Shown here piece by piece: positions 52,677 to 62,125 of a stretch of DNA of 64,000 bases; the first letter of the stretch is position 1; each line of letters opens with the position of its first letter. Below the pieces are notes generated by a model that searched no databases, had not been told where the DNA came from, and saw only the letters and a program-made list of their open reading frames with translations. The DNA is taken from contig NZ_PHNT01000014.1 of NCBI RefSeq assembly GCF_002834145.1, positions 36,528 through 100,527 of the forward strand. Reading direction: 5' to 3'. The position numbers were made by a program, and so were the translations under genes. The DNA comes from Roseovarius salinarum. Its GTDB lineage: Bacteria; Pseudomonadota; Alphaproteobacteria; Rhodobacterales; Rhodobacteraceae.

Positions 52677-53798
52677 GTGACGCATAACCCGGCTTTGCAA
52701 CGCAAGGTGAAGATCGCCCGGGACGGGTTTGACGGGCGGGCGACCTCGCCGGCCAAGGCGCTGCGTCTGGCGCTCGCGAAGGCCGCCGATGCGTTGTTCG
52801 ACCTCGCGATGACCGTCGCGACGGTGGAACAGACGCGCGTGCCTCAGGATGCCCTGCACGGTTTTTTCGACGACGATGCGCTGCTGGTGTTGCTGGACGG
52901 ACAGGGCGGCCGGCGCGGTGGTGCCGCGCTCGACCCTCAGCTTGTCGCGGCGCTGATCGAGGTTCAGACGATGGGCCGGGTCGCCGGCGCGCCCGTGCCC
53001 GCGCGCGAGATGACGCGGACCGACGCCGCGATCGCCGCGCCCTACGTGGACGAAACGTTGCGGCGGTTCGAGGCCACGATGCAGGAGGCGGGTGTCGACC
53101 GGTGGGCGACGCCCTATCGCTTCGGCGACCGCGTCGGCGCGGCGCGGGCGCTTTGTCTTGCACTGGAGATGCCGGAATACGACGTGTTCCGCGTGTCGCT
53201 CGATATCGCGGGCGGGGCACGGACCGGGCAGATCGTGCTTGTCCTGCCGGTGCCCGCCGCGGCGCCGCCGGCAGATGCCGCAGCGGACCGCGCAAGCGAG
53301 GAAACCCATGGCGCGCCCTGCCCGGGCATCGCCGCCAACGTCCTGGGCGCCCGCGCGACGTTCGACGCCGTGATTGCCCGTGTCAGCCTGCCGCTGGATG
53401 CCGTTGCCGGGCTGCGCGTTGGCGACGTGGTGCCGGTGACGGGGGCCGATTTCGATGCCACGGACCTGGTGACGACCGGCAACGTCAGCGTCGCGCAGGT
53501 GCGGCTGGGACAGTTGAACGGCGCCCGGGCGGTGCGGATGGGCGGCGGCCTGCCACAGGGCAGGGCGCCTGGCCCGGCGGCGGCCGACGACGCGGTACCG
53601 GACACCGGAAGGTCCGGCGCCGAGCAGGATCAGGCGGGCGAGGTTGCGGTACCGCCAACGGGCGCCGACGGGGACGGCAGGTCCGGCGAGACGGGCAACG
53701 AGGTGCCGGCGCTCGGTGCGACCGGGGAAGGCGCCGCGCGCGAGGCGACCGACCCGCGGCCAACCCTGACTGGCGGACACGCGGACGTGGACGGTTAG
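52677..53798 (+). CDS. FliM/FliN C-terminal (SpoA) domain protein
   Basis: A protein of about 373 residues. A helical N-terminal part (SPAKALRLALAKAADALFDL) is followed by a middle domain with ETLRRFEATMQEAGVDRW and a SpoA-like domain at about residues 230-290 (ARATFDAVIARVSLPLDAVA, then GLRVGDVVPVTGADFDATDL). The last 80 residues are low-complexity and acidic. Rhodobacterales carry such divergent FliM-like motor switch proteins; no other flagellar gene is nearby. GGAGG lies 11 bases before GTG 52677; TTG at 52668 is too close to it. Confidence 0.72.
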   Translation: MTHNPALQRKVKIARDGFDGRATSPAKALRLALAKAADALFDLAMTVATVEQTRVPQDALHGFFDDDALLVLLDGQGGRRGGAALDPQLVAALIEVQTMGRVAGAPVPAREMTRTDAAIAAPYVDETLRRFEATMQEAGVDRWATPYRFGDRVGAARALCLALEMPEYDVFRVSLDIAGGARTGQIVLVLPVPAAAPPADAAADRASEETHGAPCPGIAANVLGARATFDAVIARVSLPLDAVAGLRVGDVVPVTGADFDATDLVTTGNVSVAQVRLGQLNGARAVRMGGGLPQGRAPGPAAADDAVPDTGRSGAEQDQAGEVAVPPTGADGDGRSGETGNEVPALGATGEGAAREATDPRPTLTGGHADVDG

Positions 53799-54001
53799 GG
53801 GCCGCTGACCGTCTCCGAGGCGGTGATTGTCCGGTCGAATCCGCTGACGATCTCGTTTCTCAGTCCGGCGACGCCGTGGTTGAGCACGGCGAGGCCCAGC
53901 ACCGTGCCGCCCAGGATCGCGACGCTCAGCACGACCCAGTCCACGTTGACCACGCCGGATTCGTCCCGGGCGATCGAAACGAAAAGACGGGTGGGGCGCA
54001 T
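53795..54001 (-). CDS. Flp-like (type IVb) pilin candidate
   Basis: A 68-residue protein: short basic leader (MRPTRLFVSIARDESG), then a hydrophobic helix VVNVDWVVLSVAILGGTVLG and a polar tail. If cut after Gly16, the mature N-terminus would be VVNVD, with Asp at position 5 where Flp pilins have Glu. No prepilin peptidase or tad genes are near. It overlaps the end of the FliM/FliN-like gene by four bases, convergently. GGAGG precedes the ATG. Confidence 0.65.
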   Translation of the reverse strand: MRPTRLFVSIARDESGVVNVDWVVLSVAILGGTVLGLAVLNHGVAGLRNEIVSGFDRTITASETVSGP

Positions 54002-54146
54002 GTCAACCTCCTTGCCGAGCCCGCGGGCGGCGCGGGTTTGGCAAAGACAAGGCGGTGCCAACCGCGCCGGAACGGAACCCGCCTCGGTTGAAAATAGCTC
54101 ATCAAATTTCTTCAGAAAGTGGCAGAAATTGGTTGATTCTGCGAAA

Positions 54147-54178
54147 ACGGGAAAACGGGCGCCGCTTGGCGGCGCCCG
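54147..54178 (-). terminator. Terminator of the YeeE/YedE operon
   Basis: CGGGCGCCGC and GCGGCGCCCG form a 10-bp stem with a three-base loop (54156-54178). On the minus strand it is followed by TTTTCCCGTTTT. It lies about 50 bases after the stop of the second YeeE/YedE gene. Confidence 0.85.
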
Positions 54179-54226
54179 TCCTGAGGCGCGGAATCCTGCC
54201 CGCGCCGCCTGTTTCGGAATCGGGCC

Positions 54227-54664
54227 TTATTCGGCGGCGACAGTGCTGCGGCGTGCCGCGGCGCGTGTCACCAGGGGCAGCAGGATCATGCCTGCCACCA
54301 TCGCCACGAAGAAGACGATGTGGCCGGTCCCGCCGTAGGTCAGCGATGCGATCGCGGGGCCGGGGCACAGGCCCACGAGACCCCAGCCGGCCCCGAAAAG
54401 CGCCGAGCCCGCCAGAAGCCGCGCGTCCACCGGCGACGTTGGCGGCTGCGGGATCTCTCCGCCCACAACGGGACGGTGCGCGCGCGCCAACCGCCACGCC
54501 ACGGCCATCGGCAGCAAGGCGCCGCCCAGCACGAAGGCAAGCGTGGGATCCCAGTTGCCGAAGACATCCAGCCAGCCCTGGACCTTGGCGGTGTCGGTCA
54601 TCCCCGAGACGAACAGCCCGGCACCGAACAGCCCGCCGGCGACGAGAGCAAGAAGTATGCGCAT
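54227..54664 (-). CDS. YeeE/YedE-type transporter half (DUF6691)
   Basis: A 145-residue membrane protein of four helices, with GLFGAGLFVSGMTDTAKVQG, WDPTLAFVLGGALLPMAVAW, and GSALFGAGWGLVGLCPGPAI (the conserved cysteine motif G-x-C-P-G-P). Split YeeE/YedE halves form a transporter for thiosulfate or other sulfur species. Its start overlaps the stop of the other half (ATGA), so they are made together. Confidence 0.9.
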   Translation of the reverse strand: MRILLALVAGGLFGAGLFVSGMTDTAKVQGWLDVFGNWDPTLAFVLGGALLPMAVAWRLARAHRPVVGGEIPQPPTSPVDARLLAGSALFGAGWGLVGLCPGPAIASLTYGGTGHIVFFVAMVAGMILLPLVTRAAARRSTVAAE

Positions 54665-55092
54665 CACACCACCCCCAGTCCGTGACGGAATATCAGCAGG
54701 GCCAGCCCGCCGGCGGCAAGGTAGACGACCGTGGCCGCGATGCCGCGTGCCGACAGGCGTGACATGCCACAGACGCCGTGGCCCGAGGTGCACCCGTTGG
54801 CCAGGCGCGTGCCGAGCCCCACCAGCAGGCCACCGGCGATCAGCACCACCGCGTTTTCCGTGATGTGGGTATCCACCGTGCCGTAGAGGGGCAGAAGCAG
54901 GACGGGCAGCAGCACCACGCCGGCGAGGAACGCCAGCCGTTCGCCGGCCGAGCGGCGGCCGGAGCCGTCCACCAGCCCGCCGAGGATGCCGCTGGCACCC
55001 ATGATGCGGCCGTTACCCAGCAGGTAGACGGCGCCGCCGAGGCCGATGAGCACGCCGCCCACCAGCCCCCAGATCCAGTCGGGGTCAATCAT
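54664..55092 (-). CDS. YeeE/YedE-type transporter half
   Basis: A 142-residue membrane protein with four to five helices and the YeeE signature GLGTRLANGCTSGHGVCGMS, which holds two conserved cysteines, plus GNGRIMGASGILGGLVDG near the N-terminus. It is the first half of a split transporter for reduced sulfur. Its gene follows the persulfide dioxygenase-like gene in the same direction, so the three may form one sulfur operon. Confidence 0.92.
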   Translation of the reverse strand: MIDPDWIWGLVGGVLIGLGGAVYLLGNGRIMGASGILGGLVDGSGRRSAGERLAFLAGVVLLPVLLLPLYGTVDTHITENAVVLIAGGLLVGLGTRLANGCTSGHGVCGMSRLSARGIAATVVYLAAGGLALLIFRHGLGVV

Positions 55093-55170
55093 TGTCGCGT
55101 TTCCTTTTGGTCCATGAGAATAGAACCCGGTCGGCGGCGGTGTTCGCGCCCGCCGCCGACCGGCGGTTCG

Positions 55171-56034
55171 TCAGATCTTGTTGACGGGCACCTTGAGAAA
55201 GACGTCGCCCTGATCGTCGGCGGGCGGCATCTGGCCGGCGCGCATGTTCACCTGCAGCGAGGGGATGATCAGCTTGGGCATGCCGAGTTTCGCATCGCGG
55301 GTGTCGCGCATCTCGACGAACTCGTCGCGGCTCTTGCCGGCGCCGACGTGCACGTTCTTGGCCTTCTGTTCACCGACCGTCGATTCCCAGGCGTAATCGT
55401 CGCGGCCGGGCGCCTTGTAGTCGTGGCCGACGAAGATGCGCGTCTCGTCGGGCAGGGCGAGGATCTTCTGGATCGACTCGTAGAGTTTCTCGGACGAGCC
55501 GCCGGGGAAATCGCAGCGCGCCGTGCCGAAGTCGGGCATGAAGATCGTGTCGCCCACGAAGGCTGCGTCGCCGATCACGTAGGTCAGGCAGGCCGGCGTG
55601 TGGCCGGGCGTGTGCAGCACGTCGCCGCGCAGCTGGCCGATGTGGAAGCTGTCGCCTTCCTCGAACAGCCTGTCGAACTGGCTGCCGTCGCGCTGGAACT
55701 CGGTGCCTTCGTTGAACACCTTGCCGAAGGTGTCCTGCACCACGCGGATCTTTTCGCCGATTCCGATCTTGCCGCCCAGTTCCTGCTGGATGTAGGGCGC
55801 AGCCGACAGGTGGTCGGCGTGGACATGGCTTTCGAGCAGCCACTGAACGTCGAGCCCTTCGGCCTTGATGTAGGCGATGATCTCGTCGGCCGACTTCGTG
55901 TCGGTGCGGCCCGACGAATAATCGAAGTCCAGCACGGAATCGATGACCGCGCAGGCGCTGCCCGCCGGGTCGCGGACGACATAGGATATCGTGTTCGTTG
56001 CGTCGTCGAAGAATGCTTTGACGTCTGGTGACAT
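55171..56034 (-). CDS. MBL-fold persulfide dioxygenase-like (Blh/ETHE1-related)
   Basis: A 287-residue protein with the MBL motif ESHVHADHLSAAPY, further ligands in HTPGHTPACLTYV and FVGDTIFMPDFGTARCDFPG, and IFVGHDYKAPGRDDYAWEST. This matches the Blh/ETHE1-type sulfur dioxygenases that oxidise glutathione persulfide. The start follows GGAGG. It sits with the YeeE/YedE halves, so it probably detoxifies sulfide. An inverted repeat CATAT-N12-ATATG (56059-56080) just upstream may be an operator. Confidence 0.9.
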   Translation of the reverse strand: MSPDVKAFFDDATNTISYVVRDPAGSACAVIDSVLDFDYSSGRTDTKSADEIIAYIKAEGLDVQWLLESHVHADHLSAAPYIQQELGGKIGIGEKIRVVQDTFGKVFNEGTEFQRDGSQFDRLFEEGDSFHIGQLRGDVLHTPGHTPACLTYVIGDAAFVGDTIFMPDFGTARCDFPGGSSEKLYESIQKILALPDETRIFVGHDYKAPGRDDYAWESTVGEQKAKNVHVGAGKSRDEFVEMRDTRDAKLGMPKLIIPSLQVNMRAGQMPPADDQGDVFLKVPVNKI

Positions 56035-56058
56035 GTTGGGACCTCCGTTTCCACCGCT

Positions 56059-56080
56059 CATATAGCAAAAACTGCATATG
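56059..56080. promoter_or_regulatory. Inverted repeat upstream of the sulfur operon
   Basis: CATAT-N12-ATATG lies 25 bases before the dioxygenase ATG in an AT-rich patch. Sulfide-sensing ArsR-type repressors (SqrR/BigR) control such genes in relatives, but this site does not clearly match their consensus. Proposed as an operator by position and symmetry only. Confidence 0.4.
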
Positions 56081-56107
56081 TCGCAAGGGGCGAGTTGAGA
56101 AATGCGG

Positions 56108-56121
56108 TTGACCTGCATCAA
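56108..56121. promoter_or_regulatory. FNR/FnrL-like palindrome
   Basis: TTGAC CTGC ATCAA differs by one base from TTGAT-N4-ATCAA. It lies between the divergent sulfur operon (74 bases from its ATG) and the DksA-like gene (51 bases from its ATG). Confidence 0.55.
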
Positions 56122-56171
56122 GGTTGCAAGACCGTCAATCTGACATTTTATCCGCTGTCAGGGAGGAACTG

Positions 56172-56495
56172 ATGCACGACACCGAAAAGTACCGCCGCAT
56201 GCTGCTCGACCGGCTGGCCGAGCTCGACTCGCGGCTTCACGAGATCGAATCCGAGCTCGACACCCCCCCACCCAAGGATTGGGAAGAAAAGGCCGTCGAA
56301 CGCGAGGGTGACGAGGTGCTCGAGCAGCTGGGCCACAGCGGCGAGGCGGAAATCGCGCGTATCCGTGCAGCCCTCCAGCGCATCCGCGACGGCGTGTACG
56401 GGGAATGCGTGCGTTGCGGCGAGGAGATCTCGGAGGCAAGGCTGGAGATCCTGCCGGACACGCCGTTCTGCCGTACCTGCGCCGCGGGTGGCTGA
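56172..56495 (+). CDS. TraR/DksA family zinc-finger protein
   Basis: A 107-residue protein with a helical coiled-coil-like N-terminus (MLLDRLAELDSRLHEIESEL) and the C4 zinc finger GECVRCGEEISEARLEILPD, then TPFCRTCAAGG. It is longer than the protein at 8072 but shorter than DksA. AGGGAGGAACTG precedes the ATG at 56172. Family members modulate RNA polymerase. It is divergent from the sulfur operon and shares its FNR-like site. Confidence 0.9.
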   Translation: MHDTEKYRRMLLDRLAELDSRLHEIESELDTPPPKDWEEKAVEREGDEVLEQLGHSGEAEIARIRAALQRIRDGVYGECVRCGEEISEARLEILPDTPFCRTCAAGG

Positions 56496-56591
56496 CACGA
56501 AACCGTCGCAGGCGCGTGGTACGCCACGACTTCCGGTCGCGGCGCCTCGGGTCGCGCGGGCCGACGGGACGGACAAGCAAGAGGCGATGTG

Positions 56592-56801
56592 ATGAAAGAC
56601 CTCCACAAGGAACTCGAAGCGCTGGAAATCCGGATTCGCGCGGCCGATCCCGCGAACCGCTACAAGTTCCAGTCGCAACTGCACCGTCTGATCGAGAAGC
56701 TGTCGCACAGCGGCCAGCCGGTGCCGAGCAAACTGCGCGATTTGGACGATCAGCTTGCCGAGGACGCGATCGAGGCGGAATTCGACAACATGCCGGTCTG
56801 A
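56592..56801 (+). CDS. Small helical protein, function unknown
   Basis: A 69-residue charged protein: MKDLHKELEALEIRIRAADP, ANRYKFQSQLHRLIEKLSHS, then LRDLDDQLAEDAIEAEFDNM. It looks all-helical and soluble. GCAAGAGGCGAT precedes the ATG (a GTG directly before is in frame). It follows the DksA-like gene by about 100 bases and may share its transcript. I do not recognise a named family. Confidence 0.68.
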   Translation: MKDLHKELEALEIRIRAADPANRYKFQSQLHRLIEKLSHSGQPVPSKLRDLDDQLAEDAIEAEFDNMPV

Positions 56802-56868
56802 ATTCCGGGCGCCTCTGCGTGCGGGCGCGCGGCAGGCAGGAGCGAGTGCGGCATGCCCCGCCTCGCAC

Positions 56869-57696
56869 TCAGCGGTTGAGCACCTCCTTGTGGTGCCGCC
56901 GCATCAGCATGAAGCCCAATGCATTGAGAATCAGCGCGAACGAAAGCACGTAGATCGTCGAGATGTACTGTGCCTCGTACATCGGGAAGAACCCCGTGCG
57001 CATCATCCCGGTCACATGCGCCAGAGGGTTGTACCACAGCACGGCCTGCGCCATCGGCGGCAGATCCTCGTAGATGTAGAGGATCGCGGACGCCAGGAAC
57101 AACGGGCGGGTCGCGATGCTCCAGGTGTTCTGCCATGCCGGGAAGAAGGCGAAGAGAACGCAGTTCGTGAGGCCCACGCCGGTTCCCAGTAGCAGGGCCA
57201 GTGTCATGGCGACGATCATCGGCTCGAAGTCGAGCACGGCGACCGTGTCGTTCAGCGCCAGGATCCCGGTCATGATGATGTAGGCGACCAGCAGGCCCGT
57301 CAGGGCGTTGAGCGCCACGCGCGCCATGACGGCGTCAAGCCAGCTGACGATCGGGTATTTCAGCAGTTGCTTGGAAAAGTTGATCGCGGCGCCTGCGAAC
57401 CGCTGGATGTTGGAATAGAAGATGAACGGAATGTATGCCGCCGAGTAGAACAGGATGAAGCTGTTGCCCAGCGAGGGTGACCGCAACACGAGCGAGAACG
57501 CAAATGACAGCACGATGATCATGCCAAGCGGCTCCAGCACGGCCCACATGTAGCCACCCGGCGACTTGCCGTAGCGCGCCGACATCTCGCGCAGCATGAG
57601 CGCGAAGATCGTGCGCGTCCGCACCCAGAGTAGGTTGTCGGGCCCGCGGGCCTCCAGCGGCTGGGGAATGTGTTCGTCGTCGGCGGTGTCTGACAA
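56869..57696 (-). CDS. ABC-2 type polysaccharide export permease (KpsM-like)
   Basis: A permease of six helices with TIFALMLREMSARYGKSPGG, YMWAVLEPLGMIIVLSFAFS, SIATRPLFLASAILYIYEDL, and WYNPLAHVTGMMRTGFFPMY, as in KpsM/Wzm exporters. With the ATPase at 59109 and the KpsE-like protein it would export a capsule or similar glycan. The start is unsure: the frame has no ATG near the expected N-terminus. TTG 57696 gives 275 residues, GTG 57624 gives 251; neither has a good ribosome-binding site. Confidence 0.88.
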   Translation of the reverse strand: MSDTADDEHIPQPLEARGPDNLLWVRTRTIFALMLREMSARYGKSPGGYMWAVLEPLGMIIVLSFAFSLVLRSPSLGNSFILFYSAAYIPFIFYSNIQRFAGAAINFSKQLLKYPIVSWLDAVMARVALNALTGLLVAYIIMTGILALNDTVAVLDFEPMIVAMTLALLLGTGVGLTNCVLFAFFPAWQNTWSIATRPLFLASAILYIYEDLPPMAQAVLWYNPLAHVTGMMRTGFFPMYEAQYISTIYVLSFALILNALGFMLMRRHHKEVLNR

Positions 57697-57785
57697 GGAA
57701 ACGCCATGCGTCTGGTGTTTGCACGCGCCATTATGTAGAGTCGCACGAGCATGTTCAACGGCAACCTGAGCAGTAATAGGATTTG

Positions 57786-59105
57786 ATGTCCAACGACAGA
57801 CTAAAGGTCGCCCCGGATCCTTCGACGGAGGACGCTGCGTCACAGACGCAGTCGGAGGAGGCCGAGACACAGGCCGAGCAGAAGCAGCCGTCGCGCGGTG
57901 GTGCGAAGCGGAAAGCGGGGAAAGGCGGGCAGAAAGCCGCTGACAAGCCCGCGCCCCGGGTCGTGGAGATCGCGCCGCCGGCCGAACCGGCAAAGATGAA
58001 GCAGCGGCACTGGGGGCTGGTCGCGTCCTTCGGGCTGATGGTTCTGGTGCCTTTGATCGCCGTGGCGTCCTACCTTTGGATGGTGGCCGACGACCAGTAC
58101 GCCTCGAAGGTCGGGTTCACCGTCCGGCAGGAAAACAGTACCTCCGCGTCGGACCTGATCGGCGGCCTTGCGCAGTTCGCCGGTGCCAGCGGCTCTGGTT
58201 CGGACACCGATATCCTTTACGAGTTCATTCAGAGCCCGGCGCTGGTCGAGCGGCTGGAGGAGGATCTTTCGATCTCCGAGCATTACCAGTCCCACTACGA
58301 CAGCGATCCGATCTTCGGGCTGTCGCCCGAGGCCAGCATGTCGGACCTCGTGGATTTCTGGAGTAGCATCATCCGGATCTCCTACGACCAGTCCACGGGA
58401 TTGATCGAGTTGCGAGTCCTCGCCTTCGAACCGGACATGGCGCAGACGATCGCGCAGAGCGTCGTCAGCGAAAGCCAGGACCTGATCAACGATCTTAACG
58501 CGAACGCGCGCGAGGACATGATCCAGTATGCCAAGGCTGACCTCGAAGAAGCGCAGGCAAGGCTGAAGGCAGCGCGCGAGGCGCTGACACGTTACCGGAC
58601 GGAAACCCAGATCGTGGATCCCGAGACCGATATCCAGGGCCGCATGGGGGTGCTCAACACCCTCCAGCAACAGCTGGCGGAGGCGCTGATCCAGCTCGAC
58701 CTGATCCGCGAGAGCAACAACGGCGATGACCCCCGCATCCAGCAGGCCAAACGGCGGATCGAAGTGATTCGCGAACGCATCGCCGAAGAGCGCGCGAACG
58801 TGACCTCCGAAACGCCCACCGAGGGTGGCCCGGGGTATCCCAAGCTGATTTCCGAGTACGAGGGCCTTGTCGTTGAGCGGGAATTCGCCGAGAAAAGCTA
58901 TGGTGCGGCGTTGACCGCGCTCGAGCAGGCGCGCTCGAAAGCGATGCGGCAGACGCGCTACCTGGCCGCCTACGTGAAGCCGACCTACCCGCACAGTTCG
59001 GAGTTCCCCCAGCGCTGGATGCTCTTCGGGTTGTCGGCTCTGTTCCTTCTGCTGGCATGGGCCATCGCCACGCTGATCTTCTACTCGGTGCGTGACAGCC
59101 GGTAA
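57786..59105 (+). CDS. Capsule export / chain-length protein (KpsE/Wzz-like)
   Basis: A 439-residue inner-membrane protein. Residues 1-70 are a charged, low-complexity cytoplasmic tail, TM1 spans about 77-99, a large periplasmic coiled coil follows (KADLEEAQARLKAAREALTR, RIEVIRERIAEERANV), and TM2 lies at about 411-433. YVKPTYPHSSEFPQRWMLFG before TM2 is typical of KpsE/RkpR-type proteins. It bridges the inner-membrane exporter to the outer-membrane channel. The ABC ATPase follows after three bases, and the permease is divergent. Confidence 0.9.
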   Translation: MSNDRLKVAPDPSTEDAASQTQSEEAETQAEQKQPSRGGAKRKAGKGGQKAADKPAPRVVEIAPPAEPAKMKQRHWGLVASFGLMVLVPLIAVASYLWMVADDQYASKVGFTVRQENSTSASDLIGGLAQFAGASGSGSDTDILYEFIQSPALVERLEEDLSISEHYQSHYDSDPIFGLSPEASMSDLVDFWSSIIRISYDQSTGLIELRVLAFEPDMAQTIAQSVVSESQDLINDLNANAREDMIQYAKADLEEAQARLKAAREALTRYRTETQIVDPETDIQGRMGVLNTLQQQLAEALIQLDLIRESNNGDDPRIQQAKRRIEVIRERIAEERANVTSETPTEGGPGYPKLISEYEGLVVEREFAEKSYGAALTALEQARSKAMRQTRYLAAYVKPTYPHSSEFPQRWMLFGLSALFLLLAWAIATLIFYSVRDSR

Positions 59106-59108
59106 GCG

Positions 59109-59762
59109 ATGATCAAGTTCGAGAACCTGTCCAAGAGCTTCTGGATCAAGGGGCGGCGCAAGACCGTCATCGACAACCTCAACCTGACCCTGCCGACGGG
59201 CAGGTCGCTCGCGTTGCTGGGGCGCAACGGCGCGGGCAAGTCAACGCTGCTCGAAATCGTCGCGGGCATCCAGGCCCCCGATACCGGCCGCGTGATTACC
59301 GACGGAACGATGTCCTGGCCCGTCGGCTTCGGCGGGTCGTTCCACCCGCAGATGACAGGCACGCAGAACGTGCGCTTCGTCGCCCGCGTCTACGGGGTCG
59401 ACACCGAGCAGCTGGTCAATTTCGTCGCCGACTTTGCCGAGATCGGGGCGCATTTCGACATGCCCGTCCGCACATACTCCTCGGGAATGAAGGCGCGCCT
59501 GGGCTTCGGCCTGTCCATGGGGATCAGGTTCGACACCTATCTCATCGACGAAACCACCGCCGTGGGCGACCCGGCCTTCAACCGCAAGAGCCGGGCGGTC
59601 TTCAAGCACCGCGTCAAGAACGCCAGCGCCATCATGGTCAGCCACCAGATGAAGCAGGTGCGGGATTTCTGCGATTCCGGCGTCGTGCTCAACAACGGGC
59701 GGCTGGAATACTATGATGACCTCGACGAGGCGATCGAACGCCACCAGCAACTGACGGCGTGA
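59109..59762 (+). CDS. Polysaccharide export ABC ATPase (KpsT-like)
   Basis: A 217-residue ATPase: Walker [19 protein letters not shown], the KpsT-like GTMSWPVGFGGSFHPQMTGT, signature YSSGMKARLGFGLSMGI, Walker B TYLIDETTAVGDPAF (D before E replaced by an IDE core), H-loop VSHQ. It energises the KpsM-like permease on the other strand. It follows the KpsE-like gene by three bases. Confidence 0.92.
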   Translation: MIKFENLSKSFWIKGRRKTVIDNLNLTLPTGRSLALLGRNGAGKSTLLEIVAGIQAPDTGRVITDGTMSWPVGFGGSFHPQMTGTQNVRFVARVYGVDTEQLVNFVADFAEIGAHFDMPVRTYSSGMKARLGFGLSMGIRFDTYLIDETTAVGDPAFNRKSRAVFKHRVKNASAIMVSHQMKQVRDFCDSGVVLNNGRLEYYDDLDEAIERHQQLTA

Positions 59763-59828
59763 CATGCGCCGGCAAGTGCCGAGTTGTTTCGCCCGGCGAA
59801 CTCTGACATCACCCGGAAGCGAGAGTAA

Positions 59829-60989
<1,161 letters not shown>

Positions 60990-61230
60990 GGCGGCGCTCG
61001 GGCCGCGCGCGTCAGGCGTGCGTGCGGCCGCCGGGAAGACGCGCGCCCGGATAAACACCGCCCGGGCCCGAGGAACGGCGCCCGGGGCCCCGGCCAACGT
61101 CCCGCCCGTGCGCCGCCGGCCATATTGCCGCGCAACCGGCGTCTTGAGGCTTGTTCCCCGCGGCGAAGCGCGTGTAGAATCAAAGGCGCGGCGCCTGGGG
61201 GATGTCCGTCAAGAAGGTGAGGACCGCTTT

Positions 61231-61833
61231 TTGTCATTCCCTGAGAACACGCAGCTTGCCGTTGCGTTGGTCGCGGCAGTTTCCCTGATCGATCCCCGCA
61301 TCGCGACCGCGCAGGACCGCGACCGGCACGATGGCGGCTGGTCCGTCGCGGTCGTCGCAGGTCAGATGACAACGAACGGCATCGACGAAGTCCTTGTCCC
61401 CGGCAAGACGGATTTCGCCGACAACGGTCTCGCGGGGCTTGTCGTGGGGTACGAAAGACCGCTTCGCGACATGCGCTGGGATCTGGGCGTCGAGTTCCAG
61501 CTCAACCAGCATTTCGGGCAGCAGGAGTACCAGGAATTCGTGGTGCCGGCCACGATCCGCTACAGCCCGCGCGATCCCTGGGTGCCGGCCTTCGACAGTT
61601 TCGGGTTCGGAATCGGAATGTCCTACGCGACCGAAACGCCGCGGGTAGAGGTGGCCACCCGCGGCGCGTCCCAGCGGGGATTGCTCTACTTCTTCCTCGA
61701 AACCGCGTTCGCGCTCAACGATACCGGCGATTCAGCCTTCCTGCGCCTGCACCATCGTTCGGACGCCTACGGGCTGTTCGCGACCGACACGGGCTCCAAC
61801 GCCCTCGCGGTGGGCGTGCGCAGGGGGTTTTGA
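61231..61833 (+). CDS. PagL-like lipid A 3-O-deacylase / outer-membrane barrel protein
   Basis: The mature part is a small outer-membrane beta-barrel: WSVAVVAGQMTTNGIDEVLV, LAGLVVGYERPLRDMRWDLG, VEFQLNQHFGQQEYQEFVVP, ATIRYSPRDPWV, ending FLRLHHRSDAYGLF and a terminal Phe. HHRSDAYG fits the H-x-S active-site of PagL. The start is uncertain: TTG 61231 after GGTGAGG gives a signal peptide (LSFPENTQLAVALVAAVSLI, cleavage near ATAQ); the frame is open further upstream. PagL removes a 3-hydroxyacyl chain from lipid A. Confidence 0.75.
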   Translation: MSFPENTQLAVALVAAVSLIDPRIATAQDRDRHDGGWSVAVVAGQMTTNGIDEVLVPGKTDFADNGLAGLVVGYERPLRDMRWDLGVEFQLNQHFGQQEYQEFVVPATIRYSPRDPWVPAFDSFGFGIGMSYATETPRVEVATRGASQRGLLYFFLETAFALNDTGDSAFLRLHHRSDAYGLFATDTGSNALAVGVRRGF

Positions 61834-61879
61834 CCCGCGGGCCGGTGTTCAGGGGCTGGACATGCAGGTTGGGCTGCGT

Positions 61880-61955
61880 TGGTGCCCCCAGAGAGACTCG
61901 AACTCCCGGCCTACTGATTACAAATCAGTTGCTCTACCAGCTGAGCTATAGGGGC
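61880..61955 (-). tRNA. tRNA-Thr (TGT)
   Basis: On the minus strand: acceptor GCCCCTA pairs with TGGGGGC, D arm TAGCTCAGCTGGTAGAGC, anticodon stem CTGAT/ATCAG with loop TTGTA holding TGT, T arm GGGAGTTCGAGTCTC, encoded CCA at 61880-61882. It is a complete class I tRNA. Confidence 0.95.
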
Positions 61956-62125
61956 CCGGGCATCTGGATAGGCGCTGAGCCGGCAGGTCGCAAGCGAAAA
62001 CCGGGCGCCGCCGCTGCGGCGACCGCGGTGGTGCCTGCCGCGCGCGAGCGAAATCGGTTTAACTGACTGGAAAAGCTCTTATAGTGTGCCGGACCGTCAG
62101 AGAGGACACGGGGTTCGTTTTTCGC

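Noticed and set aside
57519..57764. ATG-started frame at the front of the KpsM-like gene
   Set aside because: It is out of frame with the permease and encodes an Arg/Ser-rich shadow, so it does not solve the start problem.
61018..61230. Long N-terminal extension of the PagL-like protein
   Set aside because: Residues before TTG 61231 are Arg/Ala/Pro-rich and would block the signal peptide from being N-terminal.
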